DNA of 64,000 nucleotides from Apibacter muscae (GTDB taxonomy: Bacteria; Bacteroidota; Bacteroidia; Flavobacteriales; Weeksellaceae), in the NCBI RefSeq assembly GCF_007845635.1, contig NZ_SELG01000035.1, positions 61,863-125,862 on the forward strand, given 5' to 3'. The notes beneath the pieces are model-generated. The model did no database searches and was not told the origin of the DNA. It saw only the letters and a program-made list of their open reading frames with translations. Position 1 is the stretch's first letter. The number at the start of each line of letters is the position of its first letter. The translations under genes were made by a program, and so were the position numbers. Of the stretch, positions 1 through 10,003 are shown piece by piece.

Positions 1-431
1 AATTCTTTATCTATGAAAATTTCAAACTCTTGACCTTTAAGACTTCCAAAGGTTAATAAAATTTCTGATTTTATAAATATTAGATTGTAAATGAAAAAAT
101 AATACTTCTCATCATTAGTTAAATTTAACGGATCTGATTGATTATTGATAATTAATAATAATTTTTCTTGATTTGGAAATAAAGAATATACATAAATATC
201 TCCTAATTTATTTTTTCTAAATTGGATTATATTTAAGGATGTTCTATATGTAGCTATAACTATTTTTCTGTCTTCCTCTTTATAAGAACTGCAATCCGAT
301 GGAAAGTTTTGCTTATTTAAATTTATTACTTTTCTATCTAATTTTTCATAGTTAATATTAGCCTTCAATGGAATATTTCCAATAAGCACTATAAAAATTA
401 CTACATAAATTAATTTATCTTTAAACTTCAC
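1..431 (-). CDS. Partial secreted protein of unknown function, runs off the left edge
   Basis: On the minus strand an open frame starts with GTG at 431-429 and stays open to base 1, giving about 143 codons. A stop codon lies in frame a few codons upstream of the GTG, so the start must be close to this point; a GGAAAA stretch just before it could act as a weak ribosome site. The first 25 or so residues are a basic end followed by a hydrophobic stretch ending near LKA, which looks like a signal peptide. The remainder is rich in Lys, Asn and Ile. I recognise no domain. The C-terminus lies outside the window. Confidence 0.55.
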   Translation of the reverse strand, partial: MKFKDKLIYVVIFIVLIGNIPLKANINYEKLDRKVINLNKQNFPSDCSSYKEEDRKIVIATYRTSLNIIQFRKNKLGDIYVYSLFPNQEKLLLIINNQSDPLNLTNDEKYYFFIYNLIFIKSEILLTFGSLKGQEFEIFIDKE

Positions 432-601
432 TTTTTTTCCAAATGTACTTATTTATTTAATTACAATAATACCTCTTTTATTTAATATTCATAAAAGCTA
501 GTTTTTCATCTTTTTATAAGCTATACTAAAATGAATTGTATTATTGATCCCCCCCTGAATATACATATTCATTAACTACCATAGATTGAATCAATTTTAA
601 T

Positions 602-609
602 TAACTTTG
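602..609 (+). promoter_or_regulatory. TAnnTTTG promoter box for pepT
   Basis: TAACTTTG matches the Bacteroidota sigma-A -7 element TAnnTTTG and lies 29 bases before the pepT start codon. No clear TTG was sought at -33. Confidence 0.5.
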
Positions 610-637
610 AATTTATAAAATCTATTACAATTTCAAA

Positions 638-1915
638 ATGTTTACATTCTTGGACGCCGAATGGCAAAATAAAATTCAAACTCGCTTTTTAAAGTATGTT
701 AGCTTTCATTCTACAAGTAAAGAAGATGTTAATAAAATACCTAGCACAGAAAGACAATGGAAAATTGCAAACTTTATTTTTAACGAATTGATAAATATAG
801 GTTTAACGGAAGTAACTTTAGATGAAAACGGATATATCATGGCAAGTCTTCCTGCTACCTCTAAAATAGATTTACCTACGATAGGTTTTATTGCACACTA
901 CGACACTTCCCCAGATTTTTCAGGAGAAAATGTAAAACCCATAATTTGGAATAATTATGAAGGAAATGATCTTCTTTTAAATGAAGAAACCAAATTTTAT
1001 TTAAGGGTTAAAGATTTTCCTGAACTTAAAGATTATATTGGACAAACATTAATAACTACGGATGGTAGCACTTTATTAGGAGCTGACGATAAAGCAGGAA
1101 TTGCAGAAATTGTTACAGCTATGGAATATTTAATCAATCATCCAGAAATAGAACACGGTAAAATCTCAATTGGATTTACCCCTGATGAAGAAGTGGGTAA
1201 AGGCGCTGATTTATTTGATGTAAAAAAGTTTGGAGCACAATGGGCATATACTATGGATGGAGGTGAAATTGGAGAATTGGAATTTGAAAATTTCAATGCA
1301 GGTAGTGTATCCATTCATATAAATGGAAAAAGCGTTCATCCCGGTTATGCCAAAAATAAAATGATCAATGCTGGATTATTAGCCTCTGAATTTAATCAAG
1401 CACTTCCTAAAGAAGAAATACCTTCTCTTACTTCGGGTTACGAAGGTTTCTTTCATCTAACACAGATACAAGGGAACGTGGAAAGTTCTTTTTTACAATA
1501 CATTATAAGAGACCATGATCTTAATCTATATAACAATCGTAAGAAAATTTTATTAAAACTTATAGAAGATTTTAACTCTAAGTATGGAAAAGAAACTTTC
1601 ACCATTGAAATCGTTGATCAATATTTCAATATGAAAGAAAAAATTGAAAAATGTATGTTTATTATAGATTTAGCTAAAAATGCCATGCAAGAAGTAGGAG
1701 TTAAACCCAAAATAAAACCAATAAGAGGAGGAACCGATGGTGCACAACTCTCCTATAAAGGACTTCCATGTCCAAATATTTTCGCCGGAGGATTAAATTT
1801 TCATGGTCCTTACGAATTTATACCTGTTGAATCCATGGTTAAAGCTACAGAAGTTATCATAAGTATAGCTAAAAACATCGGTAAGTTTCCATCTGCCCAA
1901 AAATTAATTTCATAA
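638..1915 (+). CDS. pepT: Peptidase T (aminotripeptidase, M20B)
   Basis: Cytosolic zinc aminopeptidase that removes the N-terminal residue of tripeptides. The 425-aa length is usual for PepT. Metal-site motifs are visible: HYDT with His87 and Asp89, GADDKAG with the bridging Asp150, and the catalytic DEEVGKGAD with Glu184/Glu185. The C-terminal IRGGTDGAQLS and GGLNFHGPYEF segments match the family. A TAnnTTTG box precedes it. The next gene, another M20 peptidase, follows after 26 bp, so the two probably form a peptide-degradation operon. I see nothing unusual in it. Confidence 0.93.
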   Translation: MFTFLDAEWQNKIQTRFLKYVSFHSTSKEDVNKIPSTERQWKIANFIFNELINIGLTEVTLDENGYIMASLPATSKIDLPTIGFIAHYDTSPDFSGENVKPIIWNNYEGNDLLLNEETKFYLRVKDFPELKDYIGQTLITTDGSTLLGADDKAGIAEIVTAMEYLINHPEIEHGKISIGFTPDEEVGKGADLFDVKKFGAQWAYTMDGGEIGELEFENFNAGSVSIHINGKSVHPGYAKNKMINAGLLASEFNQALPKEEIPSLTSGYEGFFHLTQIQGNVESSFLQYIIRDHDLNLYNNRKKILLKLIEDFNSKYGKETFTIEIVDQYFNMKEKIEKCMFIIDLAKNAMQEVGVKPKIKPIRGGTDGAQLSYKGLPCPNIFAGGLNFHGPYEFIPVESMVKATEVIISIAKNIGKFPSAQKLIS

Positions 1916-1941
1916 TAAAAGATATTTTATACACATCGAAC

Positions 1942-3345
1942 ATGGACAAAGTATATGAATTCCAGAAAAAAAATAAAGATCGATTTTTAAATGAACTCTT
2001 AGAAATACTTAAAATTCCTTCTATTAGTGCTGATTCCAATTATTCCAAAGAAATTATTAAATGCGCAAATGCAATTTCTGACAATTGTGTACTTTCAGGA
2101 TTAGACAACGTTGAAATTTGTTCTACCAATGGAAATCCTATTGTTTATGGAGAAAAAATAATTCCAAAAGACCTGCCCACAGTTCTAGTGTACGGACATT
2201 ACGATGTTCAACCTCCAGATCCTTTAAATTTATGGGAAAATGATCCGTTTCAACCCATTATTAAAAAAAACAATATTCATCCTGAAGGTGCAATTTTTGC
2301 AAGAGGTTCAGCAGATGATAAAGGACAAGTTTTTATGCATTTAAAAGCTCTTGAATCCTTGATAAAAACATCTTCTCTTCCTTGCAATGTAAAACTCCTC
2401 ATTGAAGGTGAAGAAGAAATTGGTTCTCCTAATTTAGGAGAGTTTATAAAAAATAATAAAGATAAATTTTCATGTGACGTTATTTTAGTTTCAGATACTC
2501 ATCTCTTTTCGCTAAAAGTTCCGACAATCACCACCGGATTACGTGGTCTCTGTTACTTAGAAGTGGAAATACAAGGAGCAGACCGAGATTTACATTCTGG
2601 TTTGTATGGTGGCGCTGTTCCAAATCCTATATATATTTTATCTAAGATGATTGCATCATTAATAGATTCCGAAGGTAAAATAACAATTCCTGGGTTTTAT
2701 GATCAAGTTGATGAACTATCAAATAAAGATCGAGAAGAATTAAATAAAATTCCTTTTGATGAGGAGATTTTTAAAAATTCGATAGGGATTAAAGGACTGG
2801 ATGGTGAAAACGGATATAATACTTTGGAAAGAACTTCCATAAGACCTACTTTAGATATTAATGGAATTTGGGGAGGATACACGGGCGAAGGTGCTAAAAC
2901 GATTATACCATCCAAAGCATATGCAAAAATCTCTATGAGGCTAGTCCCCAATCAAGATCCTGACAAAATTTCTCAATTATTTATTCAGCATTTAAAAAAA
3001 ATAGCCCCGCCTAATGTTACTGTAAATGTTACTTCTTTTCAAGGTGGAAAAGCCTATGTTCTACCCTCTGAACATATAGGTTATAAAGCTGCAAAAAAGG
3101 CAATGGAAAAAGGTTTTAATCTTGAAACTTTGCCTTATAGAACTGGAGGAAGTATTCCTATAATTTCTTTAATGGAAGATGTATTAAAAGTAAAGTCTGT
3201 ATTGCTAGGCTTTGGACTAGATACAGATGCGATCCATTCACCCAACGAGCATTATGGAATATTTAATTTTTATAAAGGCATTGAAGTCATCCCTTACTTT
3301 TATAAATACTACCAACAGATGAAAAATGATAAATCCCATGGGTGA
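1942..3345 (+). CDS. M20 family dipeptidase (carnosinase/CNDP-like)
   Basis: Predicted cytosolic metallodipeptidase of the M20A/CNDP type. YGHYDVQPP places the first ligand at His86 and the next acid at Asp88. ARGSADDKG supplies the bridging Asp125, and EGEEEIGS holds the catalytic Glu pair near 158-159. A lid (dimerisation) domain sits roughly at residues 200-370, with LHSGLYGGAVPNP, and the C-terminal IHSPNEHYG segment provides the last histidine ligand. No signal peptide. The gene lies 26 bp after pepT on the same strand. The exact substrate (dipeptides or acylated amino acids) cannot be told from sequence alone. Confidence 0.85.
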   Translation: MDKVYEFQKKNKDRFLNELLEILKIPSISADSNYSKEIIKCANAISDNCVLSGLDNVEICSTNGNPIVYGEKIIPKDLPTVLVYGHYDVQPPDPLNLWENDPFQPIIKKNNIHPEGAIFARGSADDKGQVFMHLKALESLIKTSSLPCNVKLLIEGEEEIGSPNLGEFIKNNKDKFSCDVILVSDTHLFSLKVPTITTGLRGLCYLEVEIQGADRDLHSGLYGGAVPNPIYILSKMIASLIDSEGKITIPGFYDQVDELSNKDREELNKIPFDEEIFKNSIGIKGLDGENGYNTLERTSIRPTLDINGIWGGYTGEGAKTIIPSKAYAKISMRLVPNQDPDKISQLFIQHLKKIAPPNVTVNVTSFQGGKAYVLPSEHIGYKAAKKAMEKGFNLETLPYRTGGSIPIISLMEDVLKVKSVLLGFGLDTDAIHSPNEHYGIFNFYKGIEVIPYFYKYYQQMKNDKSHG

Positions 3346-3440
3346 AAATAGATTTTATCTAGCTACTTCTGATATTTTAACCTATGATTTAAAAATTTAA
3401 TCTTAACTTTTTCGTTATAAATTTTATAAACTGTTTTTCA

Positions 3441-4631
3441 ATGAAAAAAATAAAGATAAATTTTATCTTAGTATTTCTTATTACAATTGTAAACTTTTCT
3501 TTTGCACAAAAGCAAAACAGAGAATTAAGAGCTGTATGGATTGCCAGTGTTTTAAACATTGATTGGCCCTCCCAGTCAGGATTATCTACCAACCGTCAAA
3601 AAGAAGAATTTATTTCCATATTAGACAACGTTGAAAAATGGAATATGAATGCAATAATTATTCAAGTTAAACCTACTGCCGACGCATTGTATAAATCCAA
3701 ACTAAGCCCGTGGTCAAAATATTTAACAGGAAAACAAGGCGGCGATCCCGGCTATGATCCTTTAGAATTCATAATTGAAGAAGCACATAAACGAAATATT
3801 GAAGTTCATGCTTGGTTTAACCCCTATCGTTTAACTCTTGGAAGTGCCAATTGGGAAACTTTATCTCCAGATAATATTGCCTTCAAACATAAAGATTGGG
3901 TGGTTAAATATGGAAACCAACTACTTTTAAATCCAGGTATACCTGAAGTTACTGATTATGTGGTAGATGGAATTATGGAAGTGGTTAAAAATTATAATGT
4001 AGACGGTATACATTTGGATGATTACTTTTATCCTTATAAAATTGGTACTTTGGAATATCCAGATTATAAAGAATATGCTAAATATGGAATTACCTATGCA
4101 AGCAAAGAGGATTGGAGAAGAGCCAATATTAATAATTTAGTGAAAAAATTGCATGATAAAATTAAAGCTGAAAATAAAAATTTAGAATTTGGAATCAGTC
4201 CATTTGGCGTATGGAGAAATAAAAAAAGTGATCCTAGAGGTTCTGAAACTAGAGCTTTACAAAACTACGACGATTTATATGCTGATGTACTATATTGGAT
4301 GGAAAAGGGTTGGATAGACTATGTAGCGCCACAATTGTACTGGCATAGAGGAAATTCTTCTGCCGATTATACAACCTTGGTTGAATGGTGGAATGAAGCG
4401 GCTAAAAATAATAATACCGATTTATATATAGGTTTGGGGGTATATCGAGTTAAAAATTGGAAACTAGAAAATGAATTAATCGAGCAAATTAATATGAACA
4501 AAGAATTCTCTTCGATTAAAGGAAATATATTTTTTAGTTACAAATCTCTTTTAGAGAACCCCAAAGATATCATAAATCAATTAACTTCAGGACCTTTCTC
4601 AGAAAAGGTTAATAGTAAACTAGTAAAATAA
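3441..4631 (+). CDS. Secreted glycoside-hydrolase-like protein (GHL10 / DUF187 type)
   Basis: A signal peptide (first 22 residues, mature part starting QKQNRELR) is followed at once by RAVWIASVLNIDWPS, the hallmark start of the GHL10 (PF02638) TIM-barrel family, which is related to glycoside hydrolases. The conserved VDGIHLDDYFYP segment and APQLYWHRG fit the barrel's active-site strands. The 396-aa length is typical of single-domain members. Members are thought to act on cell-envelope or surface polysaccharide, but the substrate here is unknown. The oxidoreductase gene starts 4 bp after it, so the two are likely cotranscribed. Confidence 0.8.
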   Translation: MKKIKINFILVFLITIVNFSFAQKQNRELRAVWIASVLNIDWPSQSGLSTNRQKEEFISILDNVEKWNMNAIIIQVKPTADALYKSKLSPWSKYLTGKQGGDPGYDPLEFIIEEAHKRNIEVHAWFNPYRLTLGSANWETLSPDNIAFKHKDWVVKYGNQLLLNPGIPEVTDYVVDGIMEVVKNYNVDGIHLDDYFYPYKIGTLEYPDYKEYAKYGITYASKEDWRRANINNLVKKLHDKIKAENKNLEFGISPFGVWRNKKSDPRGSETRALQNYDDLYADVLYWMEKGWIDYVAPQLYWHRGNSSADYTTLVEWWNEAAKNNNTDLYIGLGVYRVKNWKLENELIEQINMNKEFSSIKGNIFFSYKSLLENPKDIINQLTSGPFSEKVNSKLVK

Positions 4632-4635
4632 TTAT

Positions 4636-5625
4636 ATGCTGAAATTCACAGCCAAAGCTTGGGAATGGAAAAGAAAAGGAGAACCTAATGAACTATCTTT
4701 AAAAGACTTCATCATTGAAGATCTTAAAGACGATGAGGTTATCGTTCAAAACCATTATATTGGATTAAATCCTGTCGATTGGAAATTAATAGGTGGCGAA
4801 CATCCAAGTTGGAAAACAGGAATAATCCCCGGCGTGGATGGAGCAGGTATAATTATAAAGACAGGTAAAAACATGAATCATTTACGAGTGGGAAGCAGAG
4901 TTTGTTATCATGCAGATTTAACAAAAAATGGTAGTTTTTCCACTCATACAATTGTGAATGGCAAGAGAATGATATATATTCCTGAAAAAGTTAGTGATAT
5001 CATTGCAGCCTCTTTCCCCTGCCCTGCTCTTACTGCTTGGCAATCTTTAAAAAAAATTCCTGAGATAAAAAATAAATACGTTTTCGTAAACGGAGCAGGA
5101 GGATCTGTAGGGTATTTTCTAACTCAGCTTCTGCTAGAAAAAGGTGCTAGAGTGTTTCTAACCTCTTCAGAAAAACATCATCAAGAGTTTCTAAATATGG
5201 GTGTGATTAAAACCTTAGACTACAGAGATCCTAGTTGGAAGGATATTATGAGTGAATCTTTAAATGGTAATCTTTTCGATGTAATTTTTGATACCACGAA
5301 TAATAGTAATACCAAGGAACTACTTAATTTAATTGGTTATAACGGCCATATAATTTCCATTCAAGGCAGAATTAAAGAAAATTTACTATCTGCCTTTACC
5401 ACTTGTATTTCTCTTCATGAAATAGCCTTAGGCGCCTACCATCAATTCGCATCAGAAAAACAAGTCATTGAATTAATGATGGATGCTGAACATTTATTAA
5501 ATCAAATAGGAAGTGGTAAATATAAATTAAGAAATTATAAATTAAGCTCTTTCGATGATCTTCCAGAGCATTTAATGGAAATGAAAAAAAATAATTCAGA
5601 GTTAAAATATATTGTAAAAATTTAG
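4636..5625 (+). CDS. MDR-family NAD(P)H oxidoreductase (zinc-free quinone-reductase-like)
   Basis: A 329-aa medium-chain dehydrogenase/reductase. The N-terminal GroES-like part includes LNPVDWKL and IPGVDGAGII. The Rossmann fold carries VNGAGGSVGYFLTQ near residues 152-165 for the nucleotide. The structural-zinc cysteine cluster of alcohol dehydrogenases is absent, which places it with quinone oxidoreductase or YhdH-like enzymes rather than true alcohol dehydrogenases. Its substrate is unknown. It starts 4 bp after the glycoside-hydrolase-like gene, although no functional link is evident. Confidence 0.8.
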   Translation: MLKFTAKAWEWKRKGEPNELSLKDFIIEDLKDDEVIVQNHYIGLNPVDWKLIGGEHPSWKTGIIPGVDGAGIIIKTGKNMNHLRVGSRVCYHADLTKNGSFSTHTIVNGKRMIYIPEKVSDIIAASFPCPALTAWQSLKKIPEIKNKYVFVNGAGGSVGYFLTQLLLEKGARVFLTSSEKHHQEFLNMGVIKTLDYRDPSWKDIMSESLNGNLFDVIFDTTNNSNTKELLNLIGYNGHIISIQGRIKENLLSAFTTCISLHEIALGAYHQFASEKQVIELMMDAEHLLNQIGSGKYKLRNYKLSSFDDLPEHLMEMKKNNSELKYIVKI

Positions 5626-5716
5626 TTGAACTAAAGGAATAATTTATAAATATTATGATCAAAAATTCTAACAAACTTTCAAAATTCTTATTTATTAAAT
5701 TCATCTGAATTATATT

Positions 5717-5724
5717 TACTTTTG
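5717..5724 (+). promoter_or_regulatory. TAnnTTTG promoter box for trmB
   Basis: TACTTTTG matches the Bacteroidota -7 box and ends 18 bases before the trmB ATG, implying a very short leader. Confidence 0.5.
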
Positions 5725-5742
5725 TAATTCTAATAAATTAAA

Positions 5743-6414
5743 ATGGGAAAAGATAAGCTTCGGAAGTTTGCAGAAACTAAAACATTTACTAATGTCATTC
5801 AACCAACTAGAGATGAAATAGTTAATAACTTCTCTTATAAAGGTAATTGGAATAAGCTTTTTTTTAAAAATTCTAATCCAATTGTATTAGAATTGGGTTG
5901 TGGAAAAGGGGAATATTCAGTAGGTTTAGCTAAATTTTTCCCTAATAAAAATTTTTTAGGTATTGATATTAAAGGCGCTCGTTTCTGGCGAGGGGCTAAA
6001 ACTGCTCTAGAAAATGGTATTACAAACGTAGGTTTCTTGCGTACGCAAATCGAACTTATCGAACATGCTTTTTCCCCTAACGAAGTAAGTGAAATCTGGA
6101 TAACCTTTCCTGATCCTCAAATAAAATATAAAAGAACAAAACATCGATTGATTAATGAGGAGTTTCTAAAAAAATATAAAAATATTATGTCTTCAGATGG
6201 AAATATTCATCTAAAAACAGATAGCGAATTTCTTCATGGATATGCGAATGGACTGATTCATGGATTGGGTTTAAATATTATTTCTTCCCATCATGATATT
6301 TATGGTGCACCAGAATATGAATTACCTTCTTATGTTAGAGATATAAAAACTCACTACGAAAAATTATTTTTAGGGGAAGGAAAACCAATAACATACTTAA
6401 ATTTTAAATTTTAG
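5743..6414 (+). CDS. trmB: tRNA (guanine-46-N7)-methyltransferase
   Basis: Methylates N7 of G46 in the variable loop of tRNAs using S-adenosylmethionine. ELGCGKGEYSVGLA is the SAM-binding motif I, and ITFPDPQIKYKRTKHRL is the family signature that binds the target guanine. The 223-aa length matches Bacteroidota TrmB proteins. It has its own promoter box 18 bp upstream and ends at a strong hairpin shared with the convergent atpC gene. Confidence 0.93.
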   Translation: MGKDKLRKFAETKTFTNVIQPTRDEIVNNFSYKGNWNKLFFKNSNPIVLELGCGKGEYSVGLAKFFPNKNFLGIDIKGARFWRGAKTALENGITNVGFLRTQIELIEHAFSPNEVSEIWITFPDPQIKYKRTKHRLINEEFLKKYKNIMSSDGNIHLKTDSEFLHGYANGLIHGLGLNIISSHHDIYGAPEYELPSYVRDIKTHYEKLFLGEGKPITYLNFKF

Positions 6415-6418
6415 TAAT

Positions 6419-6457
6419 AAAAGAAGGGAATATAAAATTTTATATTCCCTTCTTTTT
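6419..6457. terminator. Bidirectional terminator between trmB and atpC
   Basis: A near-perfect inverted repeat (AAAGAAGGGAATATAAAA with its complement, almost no loop) followed by a T run in both directions. It separates two convergent genes, so it can end both transcripts. Confidence 0.85.
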
Positions 6458-6472
6458 TATTTATTATTTTAT

Positions 6473-6739
6473 TTAATGACAAAAAATAATACCTTTATTT
6501 TTATTAAATTCTAGTATTCCTCCATCTATATTGTAAACCTTGTAATCTCCCTCCTCTTCTAAGTGATCATTTAATGAAGATACAGGATCTTTAAGTTTTA
6601 TTTTTCCTTTTTCTAAAGTTGATACAATTCCGGCGTGGTCTTTCAACATTTGGAATTCACCTTTAGATCCAGGCAAAACTAATGAGGTTACTTCGCCATC
6701 AAATACAATTTCCTCAGGAGTTAAAATTTGTAATTTCAT
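6473..6739 (-). CDS. atpC: ATP synthase F1 epsilon subunit (short form)
   Basis: Epsilon subunit of the F1 central stalk, coupling rotation of the c-ring to catalysis. The 88 residues cover only the N-terminal beta-sandwich (LQILTPEEIVFDGEV..., with LPGSKGEFQMLKDHAG). The C-terminal helical hairpin that inhibits ATP hydrolysis in other bacteria is missing, as is usual in Bacteroidota. It lies 16 bp downstream of atpD. The remaining ATP synthase genes are not in this window, which agrees with the split atp arrangement common in this phylum. Confidence 0.92.
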   Translation of the reverse strand: MKLQILTPEEIVFDGEVTSLVLPGSKGEFQMLKDHAGIVSTLEKGKIKLKDPVSSLNDHLEEEGDYKVYNIDGGILEFNKNKGIIFCH

Positions 6740-6755
6740 GAATTTAATTTAAAGA

Positions 6756-8276
<1,521 letters not shown>

Positions 8277-8314
8277 TTACAAAATTCAATAAATATAGTT
8301 TTCTTGTTTATTTG

Positions 8315-8322
8315 CAAATATA
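8315..8322 (-). promoter_or_regulatory. TAnnTTTG promoter box for atpD-atpC
   Basis: Read on the minus strand the bases are TATATTTG, about 42 bases before the atpD start. The box lies back to back with the ribF promoter box at 8366. Confidence 0.5.
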
Positions 8323-8365
8323 ATATTTTATTCTAACGAGCTTTTAAAAAAAATAAAAATTATCA

Positions 8366-8373
8366 TACTTTTG
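8366..8373 (+). promoter_or_regulatory. TAnnTTTG promoter box for ribF
   Basis: TACTTTTG predicts transcription starting near 8380. That places the TTG at 8382 almost on the transcript end and favours the GTG at 8400 as the ribF start. Confidence 0.5.
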
Positions 8374-8399
8374 CAACGAATTTGTTTGTAAAAGTACTA

Positions 8400-9323
8400 G
8401 TGGAAATATATAGGGGAAATTATAACATACCAAAAAATGAAAAACTTGTTTTTACTTTAGGTATGTTTGATGGGGTTCATTTGGGGCATCAATCAGTTTT
8501 AAATTACATAAAGAATATTGCCAAAGAAGAAAAAGGTAAAACTGCAGTTATGACTTTTTCTCCGCACCCCCGTTTGGTATTAAATCCTGAAGCAGACTTT
8601 CGTTTACTAACAATTTTAGATGAAAAAATTAGTCTTTTTGAAAAATTTTCTGTAGACTATCTATTTATACAAGAGTTTTCAAAAGAATTTAGTCAATTAT
8701 CCTCCGAAGAGTTTATTCAAAACATTTTGGTTAATCAACTAAATATACTTGCATTGGTTATTGGGTACGACCAACACTTTGGGAAAAATAGAGAATTAAA
8801 TTATGAAAATTTAAAAATCCAATCTAAAAAATTAGGTTTTAAACTATACCAATTGCCTGCTGTAAGTGAAAATCAAGAAATTATTAGTTCTACTAAAATT
8901 AGAAACAAGCTTTTGAAAGGTTCTATTTCAGAGGCAAATGAATGGCTAGGATATCCGTTTATATTATCCGGAAAAGTTATTGAGGGGGATAAAATAGGGA
9001 GAACATTAGGATTCCCTACTGCTAATTTAGAAATTGATCCTCACAAAATACATCCAACCCATGGGGTTTATTTTGTAAAGGTTAAAATTGATAACAATCA
9101 ATTTTATGGAATGATGAATATAGGAATGCGACCAACAGTTAATGGTGTAAAAAAACAAGTTGAGGTTCATATTCTAAATTTTGATCAGGATATATATGGT
9201 AAAATAATTGAAGTCTCTTTCTATGAAAGAGTGCGAAATGAAATAAAATTTTCATCCTTAGAAGAACTTAAAAATAGATTAAGCATTGATAAAATGGAGA
9301 CAATTAAGTTCTTTAATCTTTAG
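8400..9323 (+). CDS. ribF: Bifunctional riboflavin kinase / FAD synthetase
   Basis: Makes FMN and then FAD from riboflavin. The N-terminal nucleotidyltransferase half shows TLGMFDGVHLGHQ and SSTKIRNKLLKG. The C-terminal flavokinase half shows GRTLGFPTANL. Total size of about 307 aa fits. The frame can be opened from a TTG at 8382, but the promoter box at 8366-8373 would then leave almost no leader, so I chose the GTG at 8400, giving MEIYRGNYNIP. Either start leaves the enzyme intact. The gene ends at a hairpin terminator shared with the convergent gene. Confidence 0.92.
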   Translation: MEIYRGNYNIPKNEKLVFTLGMFDGVHLGHQSVLNYIKNIAKEEKGKTAVMTFSPHPRLVLNPEADFRLLTILDEKISLFEKFSVDYLFIQEFSKEFSQLSSEEFIQNILVNQLNILALVIGYDQHFGKNRELNYENLKIQSKKLGFKLYQLPAVSENQEIISSTKIRNKLLKGSISEANEWLGYPFILSGKVIEGDKIGRTLGFPTANLEIDPHKIHPTHGVYFVKVKIDNNQFYGMMNIGMRPTVNGVKKQVEVHILNFDQDIYGKIIEVSFYERVRNEIKFSSLEELKNRLSIDKMETIKFFNL

Positions 9324-9334
9324 ATATTACATAT

Positions 9335-9368
9335 AAAAAAGTCCATTTGATTAAAATGGACTTTTTTT
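9335..9368. terminator. Bidirectional terminator after ribF
   Basis: Inverted repeat AAAAAGTCCATTT with a 4-base GATT loop, with A and T runs on both sides. It lies between ribF and the convergent 142-aa gene. Confidence 0.85.
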
Positions 9369-9380
9369 ATACAATTAATT

Positions 9381-9809
9381 TTACAAATCATCTTTACGTT
9401 TTTTAAGAATCTCCTTTTCGGCTTTGTATTTTTTTTCTAAAAGCTTTTTTCTACTCTTTTTTTCGGATTTACTTAAATTATAATTATTCTCAATATTCTT
9501 TTTTTCTCTATCATATTTTTCTTCCAATCTATCTATTTTTTTTTCAAGTCTTTCTTTTTCATTGGAATTAGAAGTAACACCATGATTATTATGGTTATGG
9601 TTTTGATTATTTCTAATCATTTCTTGTTTCTTCTTTAAAGATAATTGCTTTTTTCTTTGACCTTTTTCATATCCTGATAAAGATCGATCTTGTCCTATTT
9701 GTCTATATTTTTCACCGTACTCTCTTCCAATTTGTGAATTAGACTTTTGTGAAAATAACGCTGCAGATGTAAATAAAAATACAAAAACAGAAACTAATAA
9801 TTTTTTCAT
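9381..9809 (-). CDS. Secreted, highly basic coiled-coil protein of unknown function
   Basis: 142 aa with a signal peptide (about residues 1-20, mature part beginning QKSNS). The rest is strikingly rich in Lys, Glu and Arg, with a His/Asn-rich linker (NHNHNNHG) near the middle. The second half looks like a helical coiled coil with KSEKKSRKKLLEKKYK. A similar charged pattern (YEKGQRKKQLSLKKK) occurs in the first half, suggesting an internal duplication. I recognise no enzyme motif. It would lie in the periplasm or outside the cell. Confidence 0.7.
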   Translation of the reverse strand: MKKLLVSVFVFLFTSAALFSQKSNSQIGREYGEKYRQIGQDRSLSGYEKGQRKKQLSLKKKQEMIRNNQNHNHNNHGVTSNSNEKERLEKKIDRLEEKYDREKKNIENNYNLSKSEKKSRKKLLEKKYKAEKEILKKRKDDL

Positions 9810-10003
9810 AAATTTTAATATTTAACATGAATTAATAGTATAAACTAAAACTATGCCATAAGTTTATCTTAGTATTTGTATGAATAAAGTAGAAAAGAAT
9901 GTTTAGCGTACAATTATATAATCCCCTACCATCTAAAATGCTAGAATTCATGAAATTAGTTTTAAAACACTAAATCTTATAAAAAAATGTTTAGCCTCCT
10001 AAA

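Noticed and set aside
8323..8399. FMN riboswitch in front of ribF
   Set aside because: The promoter box at 8366 leaves only about 20 bases of leader; there is no room for the aptamer and no matching structure.
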